Below, piece by piece: positions 18,650 to 27,273 of a DNA stretch of 64,000 bases. Numbering within the stretch: position 1 is the first letter of the stretch; each line of letters begins with the position of its first letter. A model generated the notes under the pieces. It was not told the origin of the DNA, ran no database searches, and saw only the letters and a list, made by a program, of their open reading frames with translations. Position numbers and translations under genes: made by a program. Origin of the DNA: Phyllobacterium brassicacearum (GTDB lineage: Bacteria > Pseudomonadota > Alphaproteobacteria > Rhizobiales > Rhizobiaceae); assembly GCF_003010955.1 (NCBI RefSeq), contig NZ_PGGO01000001.1, positions 490,322 to 554,321 on the forward strand. Reading direction: 5' to 3'.

Positions 18650-20188
18650 ATGCGTGTCGAGGAAATTCTGCGTCAGAATGCGAGACGGTTGAGCGACAAA
18701 ACGGTCCTCGTCGCAGGTGGCGAGCGACTGACCTATGCCGAGCTCGATGATCTATCCGACCGGCTGGCAGCCGCATTGTGGTCGCAGGGCGTCACACGCG
18801 GTGATCGCGTGCTCGTTTTCATGAACAATTGCTGGGAAGCGACGGTTGCGATCTATGCAATCCTGAAAGCCGGTGCGGTGTTCAGCCCGATCAATGCGTC
18901 AACAAAGGCCGACAAGCTCGCTTACATCATCGAGAATTGCCGGGCGCGGGCAATCATTGCGCAAGAAAAGCTCGCGCCTGTCGCTGTCGAGGCAATGGGT
19001 GACAGAACATCTTGCGATCTCATCGTCACGACGAAGAACGAAACGCTCGCAGCTCCCTATGCCCGTTCGTTCGACAGCCTGCTGCAAGTCGAGCCCATGC
19101 CCGTTCCGCATGGCGGCATCGACGTTGATCTCGCCATGCTGATCTATACGTCGGGCTCTACCGGACGTCCGAAGGGCGTGATGATGAACCACCGCAATAT
19201 CGAAGCTGCAGCAACTTCCATCACGACATACGTGCAAAACGTCGAGGATGACATCATTCTCAATGTGCTGCCGCTGGCGTTCGACTATGGCCTTTACCAG
19301 TTGTTCATGACAATCCGCACCGGGGCAACTCTGGTTCTGGAAACCTCTTTCAGTTTCCCGCAAGCCATCTTCGATGTTATGCGGCGTGAGCACGTCACGG
19401 GATTTCCGCTGGTACCGACAATGGCGGCGCTGATCCTGCAGATGCGCGACATCGAACCGGGATTCCTGCCGGATCTGCGCTATATCACCAATACGGCCGC
19501 CGCACTGCCCCCAGCACACATCGCCCGGCTGCGCGAACTGTTTCCGGGCGTCCGGCTTTATTCGATGTATGGCCTGACCGAATGCAAGCGCTGTACCTAT
19601 CTGCCTCCCCAGCAACTTGATCATCGCCCTGGCTCCGTCGGGATCGCCATTCCGAACACGGAGACCTTCGTGGTCGACGACGAGGGCAAAGCGGTAGCGC
19701 CTGGGGTCGTCGGCGAACTGGTCATCCGCGGCCCGCATGTCATGCAGGGCTATTGGGAAAATGACGAGGCCACGGCCCGTATGCTTCGTCCCGGTCTCAA
19801 TCCATGGGAGAAAGTTCTCTATACGGGCGATCTGTTCTCCATGGACGGCGATGGCTATCTCTACTTCGTCGGCCGCAAGGATGACATCATCAAGACACGC
19901 GGCGAAAAGGTAGCACCGAAGGAAGTCGAGACGGTATTGCACTCCCATCCCGGCATTGCCGAAGCTGTAGTCATTGGCATTCCGGATCCTGTGCTGGGCC
20001 AAGCCATTCGCGCTATCGTGGTGTTGAGCGACCCGTCGCTGACGGATCGCGAGATCATACGCCACTGCTCAAAGAACCTTGAAGATTTCATGGTGCCAAA
20101 ATCCGTTGAATTTCGAACGAGCTTGCCCAAGACGGACACCGGCAAGGTGAGCCGCAGATTGGCCGCAGAGCCACAGGAGTCTCTATGA
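18650..20188 (+). CDS. AMP-forming acyl-CoA/acyl-carrier ligase
   Basis: This 512-residue ANL-superfamily enzyme has all core motifs: A3 MLIYTSGSTGRPKGVMMNHR (about 164-183), A5 YSMYGLTECKRC, A7/A8 YTGDLFSMDGDGYLYFVGRK then DDIIKTRGEKVAPKEVE, and the catalytic lysine in LPKTDTGKVSRRL near the end. It adenylates a carboxylic acid and probably loads it on the adjacent carrier protein. The stop overlaps the start of the next gene (ATGA), so the two are coupled. Confidence 0.92.
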   Translation: MRVEEILRQNARRLSDKTVLVAGGERLTYAELDDLSDRLAAALWSQGVTRGDRVLVFMNNCWEATVAIYAILKAGAVFSPINASTKADKLAYIIENCRARAIIAQEKLAPVAVEAMGDRTSCDLIVTTKNETLAAPYARSFDSLLQVEPMPVPHGGIDVDLAMLIYTSGSTGRPKGVMMNHRNIEAAATSITTYVQNVEDDIILNVLPLAFDYGLYQLFMTIRTGATLVLETSFSFPQAIFDVMRREHVTGFPLVPTMAALILQMRDIEPGFLPDLRYITNTAAALPPAHIARLRELFPGVRLYSMYGLTECKRCTYLPPQQLDHRPGSVGIAIPNTETFVVDDEGKAVAPGVVGELVIRGPHVMQGYWENDEATARMLRPGLNPWEKVLYTGDLFSMDGDGYLYFVGRKDDIIKTRGEKVAPKEVETVLHSHPGIAEAVVIGIPDPVLGQAIRAIVVLSDPSLTDREIIRHCSKNLEDFMVPKSVEFRTSLPKTDTGKVSRRLAAEPQESL

Positions 20189-21201
20189 TGAACGACCAGA
20201 CAATCCGGACGATCGCTTCTGCATCGCCACTATCACTTGAGATCGACGTCGAGGCGGAGACGACGCGGATCGTCAATGCGATGCGCGAACAGTTGCGGCA
20301 TACGCTGCGCAAGCGCGGGCTCGTGCTTGGGCTGTCGGGCGGCGTCGATTCAAGCGTATGCGCAGCACTCGCCGCCCGTGCAGTCGGCGCACAGAACGTG
20401 CTCTGCCTGTTCATGCCCGAAAACGACTCCGACCCTGAAAGCCTACGGCTCGGCAAACTTGTGGCGGATACGTTTGGACTGGCAAGCGTCATTGAAGATA
20501 TTGGCGCGTCGCTCGAAGTCATGGGATGCTATGCGCGGCGCGATGCATTCATCAAGGAGATTGAGCCAGAATTCGGCCCGGGCTGGGCCTCGAAAATCGT
20601 TATTGCCAACGCCCTGGCGAGTGACGGTTACAATATCTCATCCCTCGTCTTGCAGCGGCCGGACGGGAGTACCGAAAAGTTGCGTATGCCGAGTTCCGTC
20701 TATCTCGGAATTGTTGCCGCAACCAACATGAAGCAGCGTACACGCAAACAGATCGAGTATTATCACGCAGATCGCATGAACTATGCGGTGATTGGCACGC
20801 CAAACCTCCTGGAATACGATCAGGGGTTCTTCGTGAAGAACGGTGACGGCGCAGCGGATCTGAAGCCTATTGCCCATCTCTATAAGTCTCAGGTCTACCA
20901 GTTGGCTGCCCATCTTGGCGTACCGGCCGAAATTCGCGCCCGGCCGCCCACGACCGATACCTATCAGCTGGCTCAGACCCAGGAAGAGTTCTATTTCGCC
21001 CTCCCCTACGCCCAGATGGACCAATGCCTGCACGGATTGAACGAGGGCATTCCGGCCGCCACGGTGGCGCTCGCCGCTTCACTGACAGAGGAGCAGGTGC
21101 TCAGAGTCTGGCGGGATATCAAGGCAAAGCGCAAAGCAACACGCTATCTCCATCTCGGTCCGCAACTGGTCACGCCAATCGCCGATTTTCACGGCGAATA
21201 G
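20185..21201 (+). CDS. NAD-synthase-like N-type ATP pyrophosphatase
   Basis: The 338-residue protein has the PP-loop LGLSGGVDSSVCAALAAR (about residues 50-67) and NAD synthase-like segments (TNMKQRTRKQIEYYHADRMN, GTPNLLEYDQGFFVKNGDG). There is no glutaminase domain, so it would use ammonia. Insertions (for example the region with IEPEFGPGWASK) and its place next to an amidotransferase, carrier protein and ligase argue for a dedicated amidation role in polysaccharide or lipid tailoring. A housekeeping NadE is the alternative. Confidence 0.82.
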   Translation: MMNDQTIRTIASASPLSLEIDVEAETTRIVNAMREQLRHTLRKRGLVLGLSGGVDSSVCAALAARAVGAQNVLCLFMPENDSDPESLRLGKLVADTFGLASVIEDIGASLEVMGCYARRDAFIKEIEPEFGPGWASKIVIANALASDGYNISSLVLQRPDGSTEKLRMPSSVYLGIVAATNMKQRTRKQIEYYHADRMNYAVIGTPNLLEYDQGFFVKNGDGAADLKPIAHLYKSQVYQLAAHLGVPAEIRARPPTTDTYQLAQTQEEFYFALPYAQMDQCLHGLNEGIPAATVALAASLTEEQVLRVWRDIKAKRKATRYLHLGPQLVTPIADFHGE

Positions 21202-21222
21202 GCAGAGAAGTGGGGCAAGACC

Positions 21223-22266
21223 ATGAAAAAGTTACTGCTTTCGCGTCTTAGCGCTATCATCATGGTTGCAGCGGCGTTTCTGCCGCTGCCCCCCGCCTCC
21301 GCAGGGTCGTCCGAATTCACATGGGGTATCAACGGACATCCGCTTGCCTCGTATCATGGCGTATCCGAGGAGCAGCAAGTCGCCTACCTCAAGGAACTCG
21401 GCCTGAAGTCTTACCGCGTTGATGTTCAAAAGCTTGATCAGCTCGAAGAGCTCGATCGTCTCGTCAGTATGGCTACCGACAGCGGAATCACGATCCTGCC
21501 GGTTCTCACGCCAGCGCTTGATCTGAAAGAAGCATCCACGGAAACGATCTATACTACGTCCCGCGCATTGGCTTTCGTGACCGCATCGCATCTCAAAGAC
21601 AGGATCAAGGTTTGGGAACTTGGCAACGAGCTTGAAAACTTTGCCATCATCCAGCCGTGCGAAATGCGTGACGATGGTACGCTATATCCTTGCGAGTGGG
21701 GCCCGGCGGGCGGACTTGATCCTCTCGATTATTATGGTCCACGCTGGGACAAGGTGCGGGCCGTGCTGCGGGGCCTCTCGGATGGATTGACGGCTGCTGG
21801 GGGACAATTCCGCACGGCAATGGGTACCGCCGGCTGGGGTCATATGGGTGCCTTTCAACGCATGCAGCAGGACAACATCAAGTGGGATATTTCCGTCTGG
21901 CACTTCTATGGCGAAGATCCGGAATGGGCGCTCAAGGCGTTGGCCAAGTTTGGCAAGCCGATATGGATCACCGAATTCAACCACCCCAAAGGCAGCACCG
22001 ATGGCGAAGACGCCCAGGCGGCCGGCTTGAAAAAGGCTATGAAGCGAATCCAGGAGCTGCGCACAACGTACCCAATCGAGGCCGCGCATATTTACGAACT
22101 GATGGACGAAACATATTGGGCGCCGGATTTCGAGGCTTATATGGGCTTGATCCATCTCGACAGCGATGGCGCCGGCGGCTGGCGTCCCGGAGGACCGAAA
22201 CCCGCCTATAATGTCGTGCGAGATGTCATCCGCAGAGAGCACCTGGTCGGGAGCGAAAGCCAATGA
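21223..22266 (+). CDS. Secreted glycoside hydrolase of the (beta/alpha)8 clan A type
   Basis: This 347-residue protein has a signal peptide ending near PPASAG. The barrel carries an acid/base glutamate in KVWELGNELENF and a nucleophile glutamate in KPIWITEFNHPKG, the spacing expected for clan A retaining glycosidases such as PslG-like enzymes. It probably trims the locus polysaccharide in the periplasm or outside the cell. It lies 21 bases after the NAD-synthase-like gene and 12 before the polymerase, so it is part of the same operon. Confidence 0.8.
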   Translation: MKKLLLSRLSAIIMVAAAFLPLPPASAGSSEFTWGINGHPLASYHGVSEEQQVAYLKELGLKSYRVDVQKLDQLEELDRLVSMATDSGITILPVLTPALDLKEASTETIYTTSRALAFVTASHLKDRIKVWELGNELENFAIIQPCEMRDDGTLYPCEWGPAGGLDPLDYYGPRWDKVRAVLRGLSDGLTAAGGQFRTAMGTAGWGHMGAFQRMQQDNIKWDISVWHFYGEDPEWALKALAKFGKPIWITEFNHPKGSTDGEDAQAAGLKKAMKRIQELRTTYPIEAAHIYELMDETYWAPDFEAYMGLIHLDSDGAGGWRPGGPKPAYNVVRDVIRREHLVGSESQ

Positions 22267-22278
22267 TGCGGATCAAAT

Positions 22279-23733
22279 ATGGCAACTAACGTCTTCGGTG
22301 TCCTGGTCATACTCTTCGGCCTTGTGATCCAGTTCGTGCATCACAAGTACGCTATTTATGGCATGCTTGCGCTGACACTCTTCGGAGCAGCAGCCGCTGT
22401 GACATTGCCAGCAATGGGTGGCGCCTCCATCCTGGTTGCAAACGTCTTCATGGTCTTTTTTGCGCTGCGGATTATGCGAATAACAGGATTTGCGCCTGCG
22501 GTAAGCAGCCTGCTCTATCCGAGCACCGGCTTCTGGCTATTGCTCCTGATCGTCTACGGCTTGGTGGCGACTGTTTTCTTCCCGCGGCTGATGGCTGGCA
22601 TGACCGAAACCATGGTCGTGCAACGCCTTCCCGGCGGTCTAAGCCGCATCAGCCTTAACCCCCTGGGCTTTTCCGGCACGCACGTCACACAGACGGTCTA
22701 TGCGTTGGGCAGCGTCATGTGTTTTGCAGCCTCCTTTGCCTTCTTCCGGATGCGGAGCGCCTATCAGTATTTTCTCGGTGCCTTTTTCCTGCTTTGCTGG
22801 TTGAACGTCATTTTTGCCGTGCTGGACCTTGTTACCTTTGCGACCGGAACGGCTGACCTGATGGATTTCATTCACACGGCGAATTATTCGTTGATGACCG
22901 GGGTTGAAATGGGCGGCCTCAAGCGTATCTCAGGGACGTTTCCCGAATCGTCGGCATTTGCCAGCTTCACCCTCATCCTTTTTGCCATTGCGGCCAGTCT
23001 CTATCTCGACAATGTCCGGCCGTTCCTGTCAGGGTTCTTTGCCCTCGCCTTCCTGATCCTACTGGCATTGTCGACGTCGGGCACCGCATATGTCGGGCTC
23101 GTCATTGTTCTGGCCCTGCTGATGCTCCAATCCGTAGCGCCGGTCATGCATGGCGGACGAATGCGCAAGCCGCTCTTGATTTATGCTGGCAGCCTGTCTG
23201 TGCTCGCCATCGTTCTGCTTGTCGCGGTACTTTCGCCTGAGTTTGTGGAAGCAATTGCAACCTTCTTCGACGAGAGCCTGTTCGGAAAGCTGTCGAGCGA
23301 CTCGGGCCGCGAACGCGGTCATTGGAACGAAGTTGCCTGGACCAATTTCATCGACAGTTTCGGTCTAGGCGTCGGTATCGGCGGCGCGCGCGCTTCCAGC
23401 TATATCTTCGTTCTGCTTTCGAATGTCGGGCTCCCGGGCGCAATATGTTTCGCCCTTTTCGTTCTATCCACGCTCTTCCGGCGGACCGTTCCGCAGGCCA
23501 GTTCACAGGATCATTTCATTATTCGCGCCATCCGATGCGGCATGACAGCCAGCCTGATCGCCGCGATCCTGGTCGCCACAGTCTTTGATCTCGGAATGCT
23601 GTTCTATGTGCTTGCCGGGGGAGCAGCTGTGGCTGTTTTCCCATCCGTTCGCCGTGCACCGGCAGCATCAAAGGACGGGCAGGCTGGTCCCGCTCAGAAG
23701 CCGCTACATCACGCGGGCCGACTTGTTGGCTAA
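22279..23733 (+). CDS. Wzy-like O-antigen/exopolysaccharide polymerase
   Basis: This 484-residue integral membrane protein has about 10-12 predicted helices (for example VFGVLVILFGLVIQFVH and AGSLSVLAIVLLVAVL) and a large loop after SSDSGRERGHWNEVAWTNF, the layout of Wzy/O-antigen ligase polymerases. Such proteins join lipid-linked repeat units at the periplasmic face. Sequence is poorly conserved in this class, so the call rests on topology, the loop motif and context. It ends the rightward operon, converging with the HlyD gene. Confidence 0.8.
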   Translation: MATNVFGVLVILFGLVIQFVHHKYAIYGMLALTLFGAAAAVTLPAMGGASILVANVFMVFFALRIMRITGFAPAVSSLLYPSTGFWLLLLIVYGLVATVFFPRLMAGMTETMVVQRLPGGLSRISLNPLGFSGTHVTQTVYALGSVMCFAASFAFFRMRSAYQYFLGAFFLLCWLNVIFAVLDLVTFATGTADLMDFIHTANYSLMTGVEMGGLKRISGTFPESSAFASFTLILFAIAASLYLDNVRPFLSGFFALAFLILLALSTSGTAYVGLVIVLALLMLQSVAPVMHGGRMRKPLLIYAGSLSVLAIVLLVAVLSPEFVEAIATFFDESLFGKLSSDSGRERGHWNEVAWTNFIDSFGLGVGIGGARASSYIFVLLSNVGLPGAICFALFVLSTLFRRTVPQASSQDHFIIRAIRCGMTASLIAAILVATVFDLGMLFYVLAGGAAVAVFPSVRRAPAASKDGQAGPAQKPLHHAGRLVG

Positions 23734-23757
23734 CCCCGAATTCCTGAACTTTTTCTC

Positions 23758-25095
23758 TTATTGTTCCCTGAACGCCCGCGACATACTGTCGAGGACCGGT
23801 TTGGCAAGGTATTCGAAAAATGTACGTTCATGAGTCTGGATGAGAATATCAGCCGGCATGCCTGGCGTTGGTGTGAAGCCGTGGATACGGGCGAGCTGTT
23901 CGGCGGGAATGCTGACACGAGCCAGATAAATCTCCTGCTTCACATCAGTCGTCGTATCCGTCATCGCATCGGCTGAGACGTAATCGACCCGGCCATTGAT
24001 CACGGGTGTTGTCCTCTGGTTAAGAGCGCTCAAGCGCACATGGGCTTCCTGTCCCTCTTTCACTTCGTCTATCTGCATACGCGGGATCTGTGCTTCGATG
24101 ATCAAGGGGACGCCCGTAGGCAGAATTTCAATGATTGGCTTGCCGGTTTCGATAACACCGCCCGCTGTATGGTAATGCATTCTCACAACAGTACCGGATA
24201 CCGGGGCCTTCACTACCGTGCGGGTAAGAACACTGTCAGCCTGCCGAATTTGTTCGCGAATGGCGTCAAGTTCGGCTTCGGCACTTTGTATTTCATCAAG
24301 CGCGGCTTGTTTTTCGGTGTCCTTGGTTTGGATTATTTCCTTTTGAAATTTTTCAATCTGAGCATTCACTTCCATGATTTCGGCCTCGAGGCGGGATATC
24401 GTTCCCTCGCCGTCTGCAACCGCACGCTCAAGGACGCTGACTTCGGAACGGGCCATAAGGCCTTTTTTGTAAAGGGAATATTTCGCCTGGTATTCATCCT
24501 TCAACAGGCCAACTTGTGTCCGAGTTGCGGCGATCTGGGCGTTGCGTCCAATGCGGCGGAACTCCAGCGCCGAGATATTGCGCTGCATCATCTGTAGCTC
24601 GTTGGCATATTTTGCGTGAGCTGCCTCGAAATTGTCGCTCTGACTGTCATTCACAGCCCGTATTTCGGGATTGGCCAAATTGTCCAGAATGATCTGTGGC
24701 GGCTGATACCGGTCATCGCCGCGAACGACTGCGTGTAGCCGTGCCAGGATTGCTTCGAGACGCGCCTGACGAAAGAACAATTGCTGCGAGTTTGCGCGGG
24801 CGGCTGTCTCGTCAAGCCGGACCAGTTGGTCGCCCTCGGCAACGCGATCCCCTTCGCGCACGAGAAGCTCCTTGATAATTCCCCCCTCGAGATGCTGAAC
24901 GACCTTGTTCTGGCCAGTAGCAACGAAGCTGCCTGGAGCGATTACGGCTGCAGCCAGAGGCGCCGTCGCAGCCCAAGTTCCAAATCCACCAAAGCAGACA
25001 ACAACCATCACCAAGCCGAATTTGGTGTAGGGCTTTATTGAACGTGGAACGCCCTCATACCAATCCAGATCATTCAATGCACTTGTGGTGGCCAT
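23758..25095 (-). CDS. Type I secretion membrane-fusion protein (HlyD family)
   Basis: The 445-residue protein starts with a cytosolic tail and one inner-membrane helix (near residue 30, FGLVMVVVCFGGFGTWAATA). A lipoyl half-motif (VVQHLEGGIIKELLVREGD), a long coiled-coil hairpin, the second lipoyl half (VKAPVSGTVVRMHYHTAGGV) and the HlyD C-terminal signature (ADILIQTHERTFFEYLAKP) follow. It bridges the ABC exporter to a TolC-like channel, which is not in the window. It is the last gene of a four-gene leftward operon and starts 19 bases after the exporter. Confidence 0.93.
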   Translation of the reverse strand: MATTSALNDLDWYEGVPRSIKPYTKFGLVMVVVCFGGFGTWAATAPLAAAVIAPGSFVATGQNKVVQHLEGGIIKELLVREGDRVAEGDQLVRLDETAARANSQQLFFRQARLEAILARLHAVVRGDDRYQPPQIILDNLANPEIRAVNDSQSDNFEAAHAKYANELQMMQRNISALEFRRIGRNAQIAATRTQVGLLKDEYQAKYSLYKKGLMARSEVSVLERAVADGEGTISRLEAEIMEVNAQIEKFQKEIIQTKDTEKQAALDEIQSAEAELDAIREQIRQADSVLTRTVVKAPVSGTVVRMHYHTAGGVIETGKPIIEILPTGVPLIIEAQIPRMQIDEVKEGQEAHVRLSALNQRTTPVINGRVDYVSADAMTDTTTDVKQEIYLARVSIPAEQLARIHGFTPTPGMPADILIQTHERTFFEYLAKPVLDSMSRAFREQ

Positions 25096-25114
25096 ACTCG
25101 TGCCTCTTCCGCAA

Positions 25115-27241
25115 TTATTCGGCAGCGCTAATGCTCGGTACCGAACCTGGTTGTTTGTTTTTCTTGAGTGCTTCCATGACAGTCGCGCGCGTGCCGAACA
25201 TGGTAACGCTGCCGTTGTTCAGGACCATGATCTTGTCGACACAGTTTAGCAGTGCAGGACGCTGTGTGATTGTGACCACGGTGATCTTGTGCTTCTTTGC
25301 ATGAAATAGCGCCTTGGTCAGAGCAGCATCGCCCTGAGAGTCAAGGTTTGAATTCGGCTCATCCAGCACAACAAGTTTTGGGTTTCCGAAAAACGCGCGG
25401 GCAAGCGCTATCCGCTGTTTCTGTCCGCCCGATAGCGGGGCACCATCAGCTGCGACCATCGTCTCATAGCCTTGAGCAAAGCTCGAAATCAGCTCGTGCA
25501 CGTCGGCAAGCATTGCAGCATCGAAGATTGATTGGTCGCTGGCATCCTCGCGCATGCGGGCGATGTTGGCCTTGATGGATCCCGGAAAGAGCTGCACATC
25601 CTGAGGGAGGTAGCCAATATTCTCGCCGAACTGCCGCTGATCCCAGTTGCGCAGATCCATCAGGTCCAATCTGACACCTCCTGACGTTGGCAGAATGGAT
25701 CCGACGAGCATCTTGCCGAGAGTGGTTTTGCCGGCTCCGGAATTGCCGATGATGGCCATGGATTCGCCTGGCATTAGCGTGAAGGAAATGCCGTTCAAAA
25801 TGACCTTCTTGTTGGGAGGCGGAACGTAGAGGATACGTTCGACGTCGAGGCGGCCCTGCGGATCCGGCAATCTCAACCGTTCAAAGTTAAGAGGCGAGTT
25901 CTGCAAGAGATTGCGAATCCGGCCAAAGGCGGAGCGGAATTGTATAAAATTGTTCCACCCTTCGATCGCGCCTTCAATTGGTGCCAAGGCGCGGCCAGCA
26001 ATGATCGATGCGGCGATCACCATACCACCCGTTATCTGTCCATCGATGGCCAGATGGGCACCCCACCCCAGCATTGCTACCTGCGTCAACAAGCGCGAAC
26101 ATTTCGATATGGTTGCGAAGACGATGTTGCGATCTTGCGCCTTGACCTGCGATCGCAACGAGCCGGCCATGTCCCGTCCCCAGATGCGCACAGCCTCAGG
26201 GATCATGGCCAGCGCATTGATAATCTGTGAGTTCCTCGACATAGAGTCGAGGTGCAGCATGGCGCGGCTTTGGAAGGTAGTCGCATCGGCAAAGGACGCT
26301 GCCGTCGCGCGCTGGTTCATGACCGCGACAACTAACAGAAGCACCGCAGAAACAACCACGATATAGCCGAGATGCGGATGAACAAGGAACACCGCAAGTA
26401 CGAAAAGCGGAGCGATCGGTGCATCGAAAAACGAGAGCAAGGTACTAGAGGTGAGGAATGAGCGCAGTTGCTGCAGATCGCCAAGCACCTGATAGTCCTT
26501 ACCGTTGCCGTGAAGGGATGCACGCGCTGCGGCGCTCAAGATGGGAGCACCCAACTGGACTGCCACCTCGACAGCCGTCCGCATCATGATAAAGCGCCGT
26601 ATCGCGTCAAGTATTACCTGAACGATAACGGCGCCCACGATGACAATCGTCAGCATCACAAGCGTGTCTGTCGACCGGCTCGTGAGAACGCGGTCGGATA
26701 TCTGGAACAGATAGATGGGAATGGCAAGAACCAGGACATTCAGGAATATTGTGAACCCCATGGCGATAATGAGATTCCGGCGCACGGCATTGACGCCGTT
26801 TTTGAAGCTCTCGCTAAAATTGATGGTGGTCGAGCGCTTATGAAAACTGCCGCCATTACCGCCATTGCCAACGATGTTCTGATCGTTTCCGGAGCCGTTC
26901 CCACCGGAACTGACAGCCCGCGCCTGCACAGGGCCACGATCACCTTCGATAACTTTGCCGACTTCCGCGCTGGCCGGAATTGCGGATATCAACCGTTCGG
27001 AATTCGGCGCGGTCTCGGCGACAGGGGCTTCAACTTCCGTTATCGGCTCATCGTCAATTTCCTGCGGTGTGGCCTCCACGCGTTGCATCGACTCGGTTTC
27101 CTCGCGTGAGATCCTGGAAATCGCGCTTTCCATCTCCGCCAACAATTCATCCAACTGAATTCGCTCGGGCTCCCGCCCCGCCATAGCCCGCCGCGAGTTC
27201 TGGGAGATGACCCGCAAGTCAGCCTGCTCATCATATTTCAT
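25115..27241 (-). CDS. Type I secretion ABC transporter (permease-ATPase)
   Basis: The product is 708 residues from the ATG at 27241, which gives a 32-base gap to the previous gene; a longer reading from 27313 would overlap it. Membrane helices start near residue 165 (IIAMGFTIFLNVLVLAIPIYL). The ATPase has Walker A IIGNSGAGKTTLGKML, signature LSGGQKQRIALARAFFG and Walker B LVVLDEPNSNLD. It lacks a C39 peptidase, like PrsD/HlyB-type exporters of unprocessed substrates. The first 150 residues are an acidic extension ending in a Gly/Asn-rich stretch, which is unusual. Confidence 0.93.
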   Translation of the reverse strand: MKYDEQADLRVISQNSRRAMAGREPERIQLDELLAEMESAISRISREETESMQRVEATPQEIDDEPITEVEAPVAETAPNSERLISAIPASAEVGKVIEGDRGPVQARAVSSGGNGSGNDQNIVGNGGNGGSFHKRSTTINFSESFKNGVNAVRRNLIIAMGFTIFLNVLVLAIPIYLFQISDRVLTSRSTDTLVMLTIVIVGAVIVQVILDAIRRFIMMRTAVEVAVQLGAPILSAAARASLHGNGKDYQVLGDLQQLRSFLTSSTLLSFFDAPIAPLFVLAVFLVHPHLGYIVVVSAVLLLVVAVMNQRATAASFADATTFQSRAMLHLDSMSRNSQIINALAMIPEAVRIWGRDMAGSLRSQVKAQDRNIVFATISKCSRLLTQVAMLGWGAHLAIDGQITGGMVIAASIIAGRALAPIEGAIEGWNNFIQFRSAFGRIRNLLQNSPLNFERLRLPDPQGRLDVERILYVPPPNKKVILNGISFTLMPGESMAIIGNSGAGKTTLGKMLVGSILPTSGGVRLDLMDLRNWDQRQFGENIGYLPQDVQLFPGSIKANIARMREDASDQSIFDAAMLADVHELISSFAQGYETMVAADGAPLSGGQKQRIALARAFFGNPKLVVLDEPNSNLDSQGDAALTKALFHAKKHKITVVTITQRPALLNCVDKIMVLNNGSVTMFGTRATVMEALKKNKQPGSVPSISAAE

Positions 27242-27273
27242 GCTTCCCGCGCTCCTCGCGCATTCTTCTTTTT

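Noticed and set aside
20185..21201. Housekeeping glutamine-dependent NAD synthase
   Set aside because: The protein lacks the nitrilase-like glutaminase domain and sits in a tailoring cassette, so I call it NAD-synthase-like only.
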